Shown: positions 1-7,428, numbered from the stretch's first letter. The stretch: DNA of 64,000 bases from JAGCJX01 sp045638645 (GCA_045638645.1 JAZUBU010000007.1:1-64000); one strand, 5' to 3'. Numbers and translations are program-made. Notes: generated from the letters alone by a model not told the origin.

Positions 1-57
1 GCTGGTCTCAAACACCAGTGGAGCAATCCGTGCCGCTTCGATCCCGGCTCCGGGTAC
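1..57 (+). tRNA. tRNA-Leu(CAA), 3' part; gene begins before the window
   Basis: Positions 2-18 fold into a perfect 5-bp anticodon stem (CTGGT/ACCAG) with loop CTCAAAC, giving anticodon CAA. A class II variable arm follows (GGA-GCAA-TCC, 21-29), then the T arm (32-48) and the acceptor strand TCCGGGT (49-55) with discriminator A56; CCA is not encoded. The long variable arm and the anticodon both say leucine. One oddity: tRNA position 53 is C (window base 36), so the normally invariant G53-C61 pair is a C-C mismatch. The 5' half is outside the window, so I cannot tell whether the whole tRNA is intact. Confidence 0.85.
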
Positions 58-1593
58 AGAAGCGGGGAAAGTTGAAAAACTTTCCTCGCTTTTTTTATTT
101 CCCCCTCGTAACTCATTGGTTTGCTGATATATTAGGTCAAGTACACTGTTGAGGTTATCAGTTCGAAAATTTTCTCCATCAAATTCCAATTTTCCCGAAA
201 AAATCGAACTCAAGGCCCTAATCTTAGCCTCAGCAGGGGCATATTTGAAGAACTTATCTATATTGTCTATCAAGTTAATAGAGTACTTCAACTTCGGTTC
301 GACTGCACCACGGTTCGGGGTTTCAAGCAACTCCTTCCTATCTTCGATAGTTTTCATCTGCTGATTAACCCTATTGGTCATACGGGTATAATCATTCTTG
401 TCTATATCACCATCAATGTACTTATCTTCAATCTTATTCAACCGCTCATTCAACTCGTATATCTCTTTATCCAATTTATCAACCATTGCACGTATATCTC
501 GGGTATTCTCTTTTCTAAGGTCGTTGAGAACCTCGTAATACAACTGCATAATGGCTCCGTTAGGTCTTAACCCTCCTACATAATCAACAAAAGCATCATT
601 AACAGTTTCAGCTGGCATTCGTAGGTGCTTACCCGTAGTTGGGCAGAAATAGTAATGATACTTACCTCCGCTACCGCCCTTGCTTGTGGCCCCCGTAATG
701 GCTTTCCCACAATGAGGACATACAAGGAACTTACGGAGGTAATACTCGGGTTTCACGGGTTTGGTGAGTTTCGGGTTTTTCTTCCGCTTACCATCCATTA
801 TATCTTGGACCCTATCAAACAATTCCTCTGTTACCAATGGCTCGTGCAATCCATCAACTATAACCTCGGGTTCCGTATTTGTAGCTGGTACACGTATTTT
901 CCCTTTATAGAATATATTCCTCAAAATATCGAGGTATGTACTTTCGGGAATATCGGGACAAATTTTTCTGCGGATGGTACAAGGAGCCTCAACACCCTTT
1001 CCAACTTCTTGGAAAATTTTTCTTATGATTGGAGCCTTTAATTCATCCACCTCAACAGTCTTGGCTGTTGTTATTCCATTACTATCCACTATGTGAACAT
1101 TCTTATATCCTCTTGGAGCGGAGTTTGCCCATCTTCCCGACAGCATTGTCTCCCGAATACCATCTCTTGTTCGGCGGCTTATCTTGTTGTTTTCGGTGTG
1201 TGCTGCTGCACAATAACTCGCTAAAAGAGATGACCATTCTGTGGCATTAAAATCTATGGGACTTTCAAGAGCATTGAATTGAATACCCCATTCATCAAGG
1301 AACATACGCTTAAACATATATGCAAACTCGGGATTACGGCTAAACCTATCCCAACGCAAGAATAGTATCATATCCACTTCATTTTTATGCTTCTTACAAT
1401 AATCCCTAATCTTTTTCATCTCTGGTCGCATAAAATCGTGGTGCTTTGCCGAGAAATCTTCGTGGTAACAAGCAATAACATTGTAACCATTCTTATCACA
1501 ATGCTGTCTCAACTTCTTCTCTTGAAAATCGAGACTTGTGTTAGTCTTCTGCTCATCAGAACTAACCCTACAATATAGTATTACGTTCTTCAT
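1..1593 (-). CDS. Large serine recombinase, 3' end beyond the window
   Basis: 531 codons are visible with no stop. The N-terminus has the resolvase motif YCRVSSDEQ with catalytic Ser11 (and Arg9). A recombinase domain follows in the middle third. Then comes a zinc ribbon beginning CPHCGK with a later Cys in YYFCPTTG, and a long charged coiled coil (roughly residues 370-450) typical of large serine integrases. The last ~19 visible residues (SVPGAGIEAARIAPLVFETS) are the antisense translation of the tRNA-Leu 3' half, so the C-terminal tail and stop come from host DNA. The ATG at 1593 overlaps the end of a small upstream gene, suggesting translational coupling. Likely role: integration and excision of this element. 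Confidence 0.88.
   Translation of the reverse strand, partial: MKNVILYCRVSSDEQKTNTSLDFQEKKLRQHCDKNGYNVIACYHEDFSAKHHDFMRPEMKKIRDYCKKHKNEVDMILFLRWDRFSRNPEFAYMFKRMFLDEWGIQFNALESPIDFNATEWSSLLASYCAAAHTENNKISRRTRDGIRETMLSGRWANSAPRGYKNVHIVDSNGITTAKTVEVDELKAPIIRKIFQEVGKGVEAPCTIRRKICPDIPESTYLDILRNIFYKGKIRVPATNTEPEVIVDGLHEPLVTEELFDRVQDIMDGKRKKNPKLTKPVKPEYYLRKFLVCPHCGKAITGATSKGGSGGKYHYYFCPTTGKHLRMPAETVNDAFVDYVGGLRPNGAIMQLYYEVLNDLRKENTRDIRAMVDKLDKEIYELNERLNKIEDKYIDGDIDKNDYTRMTNRVNQQMKTIEDRKELLETPNRGAVEPKLKYSINLIDNIDKFFKYAPAEAKIRALSSIFSGKLEFDGENFRTDNLNSVLDLIYQQTNELRGGNKKSEESFSTFPASVPGAGIEAARIAPLVFETS
52..57. repeat. Left attachment repeat GGGTAC
   Basis: GGGTAC covers the last bases of the tRNA-Leu acceptor stem plus the discriminator base and one further base. 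It is repeated at 7429-7434 at the other end of the AT-rich element. Beyond the repeat, both flanks continue with an A/G-rich stretch and a similar terminator hairpin. Confidence 0.6.
61..97 (+). terminator. Rho-independent terminator after tRNA-Leu, probably element-borne
   Basis: Arms 61-73 and 78-90 pair over 13 bp with one G-U, around a GAAA loop, followed by a run of T. It lies just inside the left end of the integrative element and resembles the hairpin at 7440-7467 beyond the right end. The element therefore seems to supply a replacement terminator to the tRNA it displaced from its own. Confidence 0.75.
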
Positions 1594-1732
1594 CTTCTAT
1601 CAGTTGTTTTTCTGCATTTATTTGAATTTCAGCAAACAAGTACAGAATTTCTCTGACCTGCTTAATCTCTGTATTTGTTAGTTTATAATTATTTTTTATT
1701 AAAATTTCATTACATCTTTCTATACTCAACAT
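1568..1732 (-). CDS. Small protein upstream of serine recombinase
   Basis: A 54-residue acidic, helix-rich protein starting MLSIERCNEIL and ending 26 nt inside the recombinase gene in another frame. I chose the ATG at 1732 because the sequence from there has the look of a short 'LSxExCxxIL..KLTxxEIxxVRExLYxFA' helical family that I associate with recombinase genes; an alternative start lies at 1777. The overlap with the recombinase start suggests coupled expression. Function unknown; a recombination accessory factor is possible but is inference only. Confidence 0.6.
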   Translation of the reverse strand: MLSIERCNEILIKNNYKLTNTEIKQVREILYLFAEIQINAEKQLIEDEERNTIL

Positions 1733-2257
1733 ATTGTTAATGAGTATTATATCCCCTCTTAAGGGGTTATACTGCACTTCACCTCCCGCTACCGTTAATT
1801 GAGCGGGACTTCTGTTCGGTAAGGCACGCAGAAACCTATGCGCTACATTGAGCGCAGCTAATATATAGCTTATTTCATCTACTCTGTAATCTTATTTATG
1901 GAGATAGAAGTCTCGAAGTGGACCGCTATGTTACTAATATACAGATTTAATCCTTGAAAAACAAATTTGCAGAAAGTCTATGATTGGATGATGGATTATT
2001 AAGCCTAATTACAAATATCAAATTCTCTCAAATCTCATATTATTATAACCCATAGACATACAGATACTTACAAGGGATGGAATGGATGGGTGGGGCATTA
2101 TTTTAAGTGTTATCCAAGTTGGAATTTTTTTGAGGGGGTACGCAAATAACACCACTACTACACACAGTTTGACGTGATAATTTTCCCTATGATTCCCGAA
2201 ATTGAAATAAATCACACGAATTGGTAAAAATACAACCAAATCGAGATTGTGAAAATT
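1733..2257. other. Non-coding region with tandem short hairpins
   Basis: About 480 bp between the 3' end of the NADAR gene and the recombinase pair have no convincing gene. Perfect short inverted repeats sit close together: CCCCT/AGGGG (1753-1766), TCCCGCT/AGCGGGA (1784-1790 with 1802-1808) and TGCGCT/AGCGCA (1839-1844 with 1851-1856). This could be the recombinase promoter/leader, a small structured RNA, or a nicking origin for the replication initiator at the far end. The remainder (about 1880-2257) shows only AT-rich sequence; a 73-codon frame at 2018-2239 looks spurious. Confidence 0.4.
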
Positions 2258-3532
2258 TTAATGGGCATCAAAATCTATGAGTTTGCCAAGGAGGTGTATG
2301 TTCTTTCTCTTGAGCAGAGCATAATTTATGTCTGGCTCTATATTATCGTGAAGACATTGCTTAAGGTAAGTAAGAATCTTGCCCATCACATTGTTACCTG
2401 TATAGATTCCAACATTGCAGTAGTCCCATAACAGATTGTTGAGGTGTTTTTTGCTACCTCTCTTCAGTTTAAGGGTATCAACATATTTGGCAGCAAGGTC
2501 CTTAAATGCCTTTTTATGTGGGTTTCTCGCACCCCAAAAAGCTGGTGAATCAAATGGCTTTACCTCGTGCTGAAAAGACGTATCTTCAATCAGAATTGCA
2601 CCTTGAGGAATTGCCATCAGTAAGTCTCTAAATTCTGTGCAGTAATTAACCTTACTCCATAAACAATACAACATCCATTCAACATTGAATTCATACCAAT
2701 CCTCCCTCTCTTGCTTCTTGAATTTTCGCCTTACAACCTTCTTGGCATTATGTCCATTTGAATCAGCAAGTAACTCCTTCTGTGCTGCTATATCTTCGTC
2801 TGTGTTGTTTGAATATAACCCTGCAATATAGGCGTGTTCAGATGATGGGAATAGAATCCCTTGCATCATAAATTCAAAACCGCTATTCATATTGCCGAAT
2901 GGCATAAATTGCCCTTTCCACAAATCCTCTTTGCGTCGGAATGCTACGCAGTAATGTTCTGCCACATTGTATTGGTCCTTCTCTTGTTTATAAAGGTCAG
3001 ATTTGGTTACTGCTGGTAGATATGATGGATTCTTTTCAAGCCGTTTGGTATTCTCGCGTTCGGTACGAATCAGAGCATTTATTTTGTACTTAAGTTCCTT
3101 ATCTTTGGTTATCTTCTGCTCAAGTTTGCTCTTTTGTTTTTCCAACTCTGTACGTTCTTTCAGATACCTACGCAAAAAATCAACTGGGAGCGAGTTGAGG
3201 TAATTTATGGCTTTCTCTTCCCAATCTTGTCGAATGGATTGTTTCTTATGATTCTGATTACTGTCACCATCAGTAACGGCAATATCCCAATACTTGCGGA
3301 CAGTATTGATACCTAAAGCCAAGGCATTTGCTGTTTCTTTTCTTGTAGCATTGGGATGCTCTTTAAGATATGCCTTAATCTTGGATATATAAGGCTGGCG
3401 CTCTTGGTTTCTTCTGTCTATACCACGAGACCTGATAAAGTACCTTATATCCTTCTCCTCAACCTTGTTGATGGATGCATTTTCAGCAATACTCATTGCT
3501 GGATAATAGACAATATCTTTGTACTTACTCAT
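2258..3532 (-). CDS. HTH-NADAR domain protein
   Basis: 424 aa. Residues ~45-85 contain a helix-turn-helix (HPNATRKETANALALGINTV), then a charged coiled coil (~110-165), then a NADAR (YbiA-like) domain from ~190 to 415. Family marks are SSEHAYIAG, a tryptophan/leucine-rich helix before LLMAIPQGAILIEDTS, FWGARNPH, and GIYTGNNVMGKIL near the end. NADAR proteins act on ADP-ribose linkages: some remove ADP-ribose from guanine in DNA and neutralise DarT2-type toxins, others are linked to riboflavin-intermediate breakdown. No DarT-like gene is visible here, so a counter-defence or antitoxin role is inference. The gene shares orientation with a small gene 46 bp upstream. Confidence 0.75.
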   Translation of the reverse strand: MSKYKDIVYYPAMSIAENASINKVEEKDIRYFIRSRGIDRRNQERQPYISKIKAYLKEHPNATRKETANALALGINTVRKYWDIAVTDGDSNQNHKKQSIRQDWEEKAINYLNSLPVDFLRRYLKERTELEKQKSKLEQKITKDKELKYKINALIRTERENTKRLEKNPSYLPAVTKSDLYKQEKDQYNVAEHYCVAFRRKEDLWKGQFMPFGNMNSGFEFMMQGILFPSSEHAYIAGLYSNNTDEDIAAQKELLADSNGHNAKKVVRRKFKKQEREDWYEFNVEWMLYCLWSKVNYCTEFRDLLMAIPQGAILIEDTSFQHEVKPFDSPAFWGARNPHKKAFKDLAAKYVDTLKLKRGSKKHLNNLLWDYCNVGIYTGNNVMGKILTYLKQCLHDNIEPDINYALLKRKNIHLLGKLIDFDAH

Positions 3533-3578
3533 ACTTTGGAGAAATTTTATCCAAAGTTAGTAATTTTCATTTATATCC

Positions 3579-3803
3579 TTACTCCCTTTTCCCCCGTTCG
3601 CCTCTGGCGCTTATAAGGACGCCTTCCTTAATAACTACCTTACTGTTGAAATAAGGATGGTCCACGTCAAGACCATAATTTCTAAGGGACCCATAACTGA
3701 TGCCAATATCCTCCTTGTTGAATACGGAGTATATTGCTGATAGTGACCCAAAATAATAGTCCACCCCATTTGTGTTGAGGTGAATAACCTTTCTTTCTGC
3801 CAT
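3579..3803 (-). CDS. Small conserved-looking protein of unknown function
   Basis: 74 aa with no signal peptide or membrane segment. The sequence contains YYFGSLSAIYSVF and ISYGSLRNYGLD, with a basic C-terminus (ARGERGKRE). The Y-F-G-S-L-S-A-I-Y pattern suggests a small DNA- or RNA-binding fold, but I do not recognise the family with certainty. It lies 46 bp upstream of the HTH-NADAR gene on the same strand and is divergent from the tyrosine recombinase, with repeated TGTCATA sites in the shared promoter region. It could be a regulator of the two divergent units. Confidence 0.6.
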   Translation of the reverse strand: MAERKVIHLNTNGVDYYFGSLSAIYSVFNKEDIGISYGSLRNYGLDVDHPYFNSKVVIKEGVLISARGERGKRE

Positions 3804-3844
3804 TATGTATGTAAAATTTTGCTTGCTCTACAAAACTAAGAAAA

Positions 3845-3913
3845 TATGACAATTATTCAAAAATGTCATAAAATTTCCATTTCACTATTTGCATATATTA
3901 AATAAATGTCATA
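3845..3913. promoter_or_regulatory. Three TGTCATA sites in a divergent promoter region
   Basis: TATGACA at 3845-3851 and TGTCATA at 3864-3870 form a perfect 7-bp inverted repeat 12 bp apart. A third TGTCATA is at 3907-3913. They lie in the 143-bp gap between the leftward small gene (start 3803) and the rightward tyrosine recombinase (start 3947). They could be an operator or arm-type recombinase sites. Confidence 0.4.
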
Positions 3914-3946
3914 TATTAGCTATCGGAAACAAAACATCAGAACACT

Positions 3947-4540
3947 ATGAGCCAAAAGCACACATACACAACAGCAGACTATATAACTTGGGATACAGCA
4001 ACAAATCTGGTGAGGAAATTGTACCGCAACGGGGATTATAGGATGAGCCTTTTCATTGGCTGTGGAATTTTCTTTGGGTTGAGGGTATCAGATTTGCTTA
4101 CCCTATCGTGGAATCAAATTTTAAGTGGAGATGAGTTTGTTATCTTTGAGAAGAAAACCGATAAAAGGCGTGTAATACGCATCAACGAGGGGTTTAAGGC
4201 TCATATTGCCGATTGTTTTCAAGCGTTGGGGATAAAGGATATAAATGAACCTTGTTTCCTCAATAGGTATGGCAGCATAATCACATTACAGATGATTAAC
4301 AGAAATTTCAAAGCCATAAAGGTAAAGTACCAACTGAAGATTGAAAATTTCTCCACCCATTCACTCCGCAAGACTTGGGCAAGACAAGTCTATGAGAATG
4401 AAAATTCACAAGGCAGAGGGGATATGGCTCTTTTGAAACTCAGCGAAATTATGAACCATAGTTGCCCTTCAATAACACGTAGGTATATTGGCCTACGACA
4501 ACAAGAGTTGGGAGAGGTTTATGATTCTCTACAATTTTAA
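3947..4540 (+). CDS. Tyrosine recombinase, catalytic domain only
   Basis: 197 aa. The catalytic residues of the phage integrase family can be followed in order: Arg in FFGLRVSDLLTL, HSLRKTWA (His-x-x-Arg), MNHSC (second His), and Tyr in ITRRYIGL near the C-terminus. At 197 aa it is about half the usual length: the N-terminal core-binding and arm-binding domains are missing apart from a short 30-residue lead. Such short recombinases often act as resolvase- or inversion-type enzymes or need a partner. The methyltransferase starts 27 bp downstream, from what looks like its own promoter. Confidence 0.85.
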   Translation: MSQKHTYTTADYITWDTATNLVRKLYRNGDYRMSLFIGCGIFFGLRVSDLLTLSWNQILSGDEFVIFEKKTDKRRVIRINEGFKAHIADCFQALGIKDINEPCFLNRYGSIITLQMINRNFKAIKVKYQLKIENFSTHSLRKTWARQVYENENSQGRGDMALLKLSEIMNHSCPSITRRYIGLRQQELGEVYDSLQF

Positions 4541-4549
4541 TTACCTTTG
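4518..4549 (+). promoter_or_regulatory. Bacteroidetes-type promoter for the methyltransferase
   Basis: A -7 box TACCTTTG (4542-4549) fits TAnnTTTG. TTTA at 4518-4521, 20 bp upstream, is one base off the -33 TTTG. The first ATG downstream is at 4568, which supports that start. Confidence 0.5.
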
Positions 4550-4567
4550 CAGTTATTAGGAAATAAT

Positions 4568-5362
4568 ATGAAGATAGGAGCATACGAAATAAACGAAATA
4601 TACAATGTGGATTGCCTTGAAGGAATGAGGAATCTTCCCGATAATTGTATAGACCTTATTGTCACTTCGCCTCCATACGATAATCTTAGAACATATAATG
4701 GTTATTGCTTTCCATTCGAAGACATAGCAAAAGAAATGTTTAGAGTGATGAAGCCAACAGGTGTAGTTGTATGGGTCGTTGGAGATAAGATTAATAAAGG
4801 CAATAAGAGTTTGACGAGTTTTAGGCAGTGTCTTTATTTTCAAGAAATAGGATTTAAGGTCCACGATGTAATGATATATCGGAAAAAGAATACTCCTTTT
4901 ATGCGTTCTAATGCATATACAAACTGCTATGAATATATGTTTGTTCTTGCAAAGGATAAAGTTACAACATTTAACCCTATCAAGACTAAAACAGCTCGTT
5001 CGGGAAACGAAATGCTGGTTGCAGGCAAAAAGGCCGATGGAATCAACAACAAAGTTATGGGACGTCTGAATGAAGAGAAGGTTCTTACTAATATATGGGA
5101 GTATGCAGTTGGGTTAGGAGGGTCAACAAACGATAAAATCGCATTTAAGCATCCTGCCATTTTTCCTGAAAAACTTGCCCAAGACCATATAATCAGTTGG
5201 AGTAATGAGGGAGATATAGTTCTCGACCCATTTTCTGGTTCTGGCACAACTGCAAAGATGGCAAAAATCAATGGTAGAAATTATATAGGATTTGAAATCT
5301 CTGCTGAATATACAGAGGTTTCAAAAAAAAGATTAGCACAACTCGAAGATAGATTATTCTAA
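4568..5362 (+). CDS. DNA methyltransferase, N4-cytosine/N6-adenine beta class
   Basis: 264 aa. Catalytic motif IV is VTSPPYDN near residue 35 and the S-adenosylmethionine motif I is DPFSGSGTT near residue 225, so the order is IV before I (beta class). SPPY is most common in N4-cytosine enzymes, but N6-adenine cannot be excluded. The start is the ATG at 4568; the frame opens upstream only with TTG inside the promoter. The gene converges on and overlaps by 9 bp a nuclease gene with endonuclease VII-like features, so the pair may be a type II restriction-modification system. An orphan role protecting the element is the alternative. Confidence 0.88.
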   Translation: MKIGAYEINEIYNVDCLEGMRNLPDNCIDLIVTSPPYDNLRTYNGYCFPFEDIAKEMFRVMKPTGVVVWVVGDKINKGNKSLTSFRQCLYFQEIGFKVHDVMIYRKKNTPFMRSNAYTNCYEYMFVLAKDKVTTFNPIKTKTARSGNEMLVAGKKADGINNKVMGRLNEEKVLTNIWEYAVGLGGSTNDKIAFKHPAIFPEKLAQDHIISWSNEGDIVLDPFSGSGTTAKMAKINGRNYIGFEISAEYTEVSKKRLAQLEDRLF

Positions 5363-6004
5363 TTTAGAGTTGTGTTTAGTTATATACTCTGCTATTTTAC
5401 CTAACATTTCAGGACTATCTTGAAATCGTCCGATGCCTGTATTGCAGCTATCACATATCCATTCTCTTGCTAATCCCGTTCTATGGTCGTGGTCAATAAC
5501 GATGTTAGCAGTCACGTCGGGAATTGTTACCTTATGACAGATAGGACATTCAAACAATTCATAATCCTTCGGTTTAATAGCATTCATCCTATCTTTTTCT
5601 GATTTGGGCATATTTTTTCCGTTTATATTAACTCGGCAATCTCTGCAAGATGGTCGCGTTGTTGGACGACCTTGCTTATCATTCTGATTATATTCAAACT
5701 CTTGTGCTTGATTCTTTAATACGTGGCAAATATTGCAAATTTTATACTTAAATGGGGGTGTAAATGTTCCTTGTTCCTTACCCGTTTTGTATATATCGAT
5801 TACAATCAAATCTAATTTATTAATACTAATTAACTTAGATTTTCCTATAAAAAACACCTCTGCTGTATCTTTATAAACTGAACGTACAACACCTACGCTC
5901 ATAGGTACTATACCTTCGACTTGTTTTGTGTTAATAACAAAGTCATTTATTCCAATCTCCTTATCAATAGAAGGGAGGTCTTGGTCCTCTAAGAAAAAAA
6001 GCAT
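5354..6004 (-). CDS. Endonuclease VII-like HNH nuclease, candidate restriction enzyme
   Basis: 216 aa from the ATG at 6004; the frame is open to a TTG at 6043, but a promoter-like TACATTTG lies between the two. The C-terminal half has the ββα-metal pattern of T4 endonuclease VII: two zinc CxxC pairs (CPIC and CDSC) around VIDHDHRTG, then CNTGIGRF. A further CNIC/CRDC set lies upstream. The N-terminal ~90 residues (SH3-like beta-rich segment around VGVVRSVYKDTAEVFFIG) may read DNA. Hpy99I is a known restriction enzyme with this fold, which makes a partnership with the convergent methyltransferase plausible. A homing or recombination nuclease is the alternative. Confidence 0.8.
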   Translation of the reverse strand: MLFFLEDQDLPSIDKEIGINDFVINTKQVEGIVPMSVGVVRSVYKDTAEVFFIGKSKLISINKLDLIVIDIYKTGKEQGTFTPPFKYKICNICHVLKNQAQEFEYNQNDKQGRPTTRPSCRDCRVNINGKNMPKSEKDRMNAIKPKDYELFECPICHKVTIPDVTANIVIDHDHRTGLAREWICDSCNTGIGRFQDSPEMLGKIAEYITKHNSKLE

Positions 6005-6020
6005 ATCAAATAGTTTTCTA

Positions 6021-6028
6021 CAAATGTA
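6021..6028 (-). promoter_or_regulatory. Possible -7 box for the HNH nuclease
   Basis: On the minus strand TACATTTG fits TAnnTTTG and ends 16 bp before the ATG at 6004. No good -33 box is visible. A perfect inverted repeat TTAGTG/CACTAA (about 6059-6074) lies just upstream and could be an operator. Confidence 0.35.
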
Positions 6029-6081
6029 GCTTTTTTCCCTCAATGTTTCACATTTATTATTAGTGAAACCACTAAGTGATT

Positions 6082-6123
6082 AAAAATGAGCGATAAGGTA
6101 TAAACCACCCTTACCGCTCATTT
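6082..6123 (-). terminator. Terminator downstream of the replication initiator
   Basis: AAATGAGCG(a)TAAGG at the left pairs with CCTTA(c)CGCTCATTT at the right with one mismatch. On the minus strand the hairpin is followed by TTTTTAA. It ends transcription from the initiator gene before the nuclease gene. Confidence 0.6.
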
Positions 6124-6226
6124 CACTTTTATTATAATACTACCATTTCTGAAAGATGGCTATGATTATCCATAAATAAAATACACGCTTTGGTAAATAT
6201 ATCACCAATCTATGATATTGAAAATT

Positions 6227-7312
6227 TTATAACAAAATACCTATCATAATAACAATTTCCATCAGTAGGTTTCTCAGTTGCTGCTTGACAGATGGGGTAA
6301 GATTGTTGGACAACTTTTCTGCTAAGGCCCGATATGGTTTCATCACTTGGGATATATGTGTCTTCTGGGAGCAGTATTTCCTAAGAAGAGCCTCAACTTT
6401 GACTAAATCATAATCGCAATGTTCTAATAGTAGTTGATTTTTCAGGTCCGTCAAATTTCCGCTTACAGTTTCTACACTCTTATCAGTGATTGCCTTATCC
6501 AAGAAATCCCACAAAGGTTTTGAGTTACTGCACAAAACTGATTTAATAGAGGTATCTGTAATGTTGAGGCACTGGCGCAATTGTTCCTTACTGTTGAGGT
6601 TCATCTCAAACCTCAACGTTCCATTAAATGAAGATAATAGTTTGTCTTTATCCTCAACACAATTCAAGAAATTTCGGTTACTTGCCCTCTCTAACTCTTG
6701 CTGTTTATCATAGATGGTCAAACGTCGTTTATAACTCTTAGTCTGGACGTTTTTTTCTATAATGAAATTGTCCCCTATGTTCCGAACGAGATACTTATTA
6801 AAGTTGGCAACACCTGCTCTGATGGATTTTGTCAAATCCTTATAATCGGGATGGATTACATCTTGGCAGACATCTGCTTTAACTACCTCGCCATCGGAAA
6901 GTATCCCATCAATATTGAGATTGCAGAACCCCAATTCATTTATGTTGCTTAAGCAAATCCTAATGTTATCCTTATTTATCAGACTTGGATAATCATCTTT
7001 CAAAATTTTCCCCGTGAATTCTATGACCAATTCTCCCTCTGTGTAATCTGCTTCTATATATAATGAATACGGGGATTTTATAGATAACTTCTGTTCCTTG
7101 ATTATACCATCTCTTATTATACTTTGAAATTCATTCTCATTTATATTTTTAATGTTATCTATGGTTGATATAATTTTTAATTTATCGAATTTTAACACTA
7201 CGTTTTCATATTTATTCTTTTTTATTATTCTCAAATACCTCCTTAGAAAACCAAAAACTTCACCTTGATAAGTGGTTATATGATAATATAAGGAGGCTTG
7301 TGTTAAAGTCAA
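6227..7312 (-). CDS. Replication initiator-like protein, gene II/X family
   Basis: 361 aa. Features of phage/plasmid rolling-circle replication proteins of the gene II/CRI type are visible: the beta-strand motif VKADVCQDV in the middle, RLTIYDKQQELE, then FNGTLRFEMNL. This suggests the element can replicate as a circle after excision. The start is uncertain: the frame opens with TTG at 7312 and has no ATG in the first ~240 residues, while an ATG at 7325 in the neighbouring frame encodes 21 residues (MINNIDFNTSLLILS...) and stops. A frameshift near 7265 or a non-ATG start could explain this. The family call is by motif impression only. Confidence 0.6.
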   Translation of the reverse strand: MTLTQASLYYHITTYQGEVFGFLRRYLRIIKKNKYENVVLKFDKLKIISTIDNIKNINENEFQSIIRDGIIKEQKLSIKSPYSLYIEADYTEGELVIEFTGKILKDDYPSLINKDNIRICLSNINELGFCNLNIDGILSDGEVVKADVCQDVIHPDYKDLTKSIRAGVANFNKYLVRNIGDNFIIEKNVQTKSYKRRLTIYDKQQELERASNRNFLNCVEDKDKLLSSFNGTLRFEMNLNSKEQLRQCLNITDTSIKSVLCSNSKPLWDFLDKAITDKSVETVSGNLTDLKNQLLLEHCDYDLVKVEALLRKYCSQKTHISQVMKPYRALAEKLSNNLTPSVKQQLRNLLMEIVIMIGILL

Positions 7313-7428
7313 TGTTATTTATCATTTAGCGGGCCCCACGGCAAATTTGCAGGGTCGGGAACAATATCCCTCAACTCCCACAGACGGGATAAATCACGAA
7401 GAAACTCGTTCGAAAATAGGACATCATA
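7313..7428. other. Right terminal region of the element
   Basis: 116 bp without a gene. It contains GGGCCC (7331-7336) and a perfect 10-bp palindrome GCAAATTTGC (7341-7350). It is the stretch expected to form the right half of the attachment site, possibly with recombinase-binding sequence. Confidence 0.4.

Noticed and set aside
2018..2239. 73-codon frame in the element's non-coding region
   Set aside because: Low-complexity hydrophobic composition, no start context, no recognisable pattern.
2258..6004. A DarT-type toxin to pair with the NADAR protein
   Set aside because: None of the neighbouring genes shows an ADP-ribosyltransferase pattern; the nearby small protein at 3579-3803 is too short.
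7331..7350. Palindromes GGGCCC and GCAAATTTGC as the recombinase core site
   Set aside because: They are not repeated at the left end; the GGGTAC repeat at the tRNA 3' end fits the junctions better.
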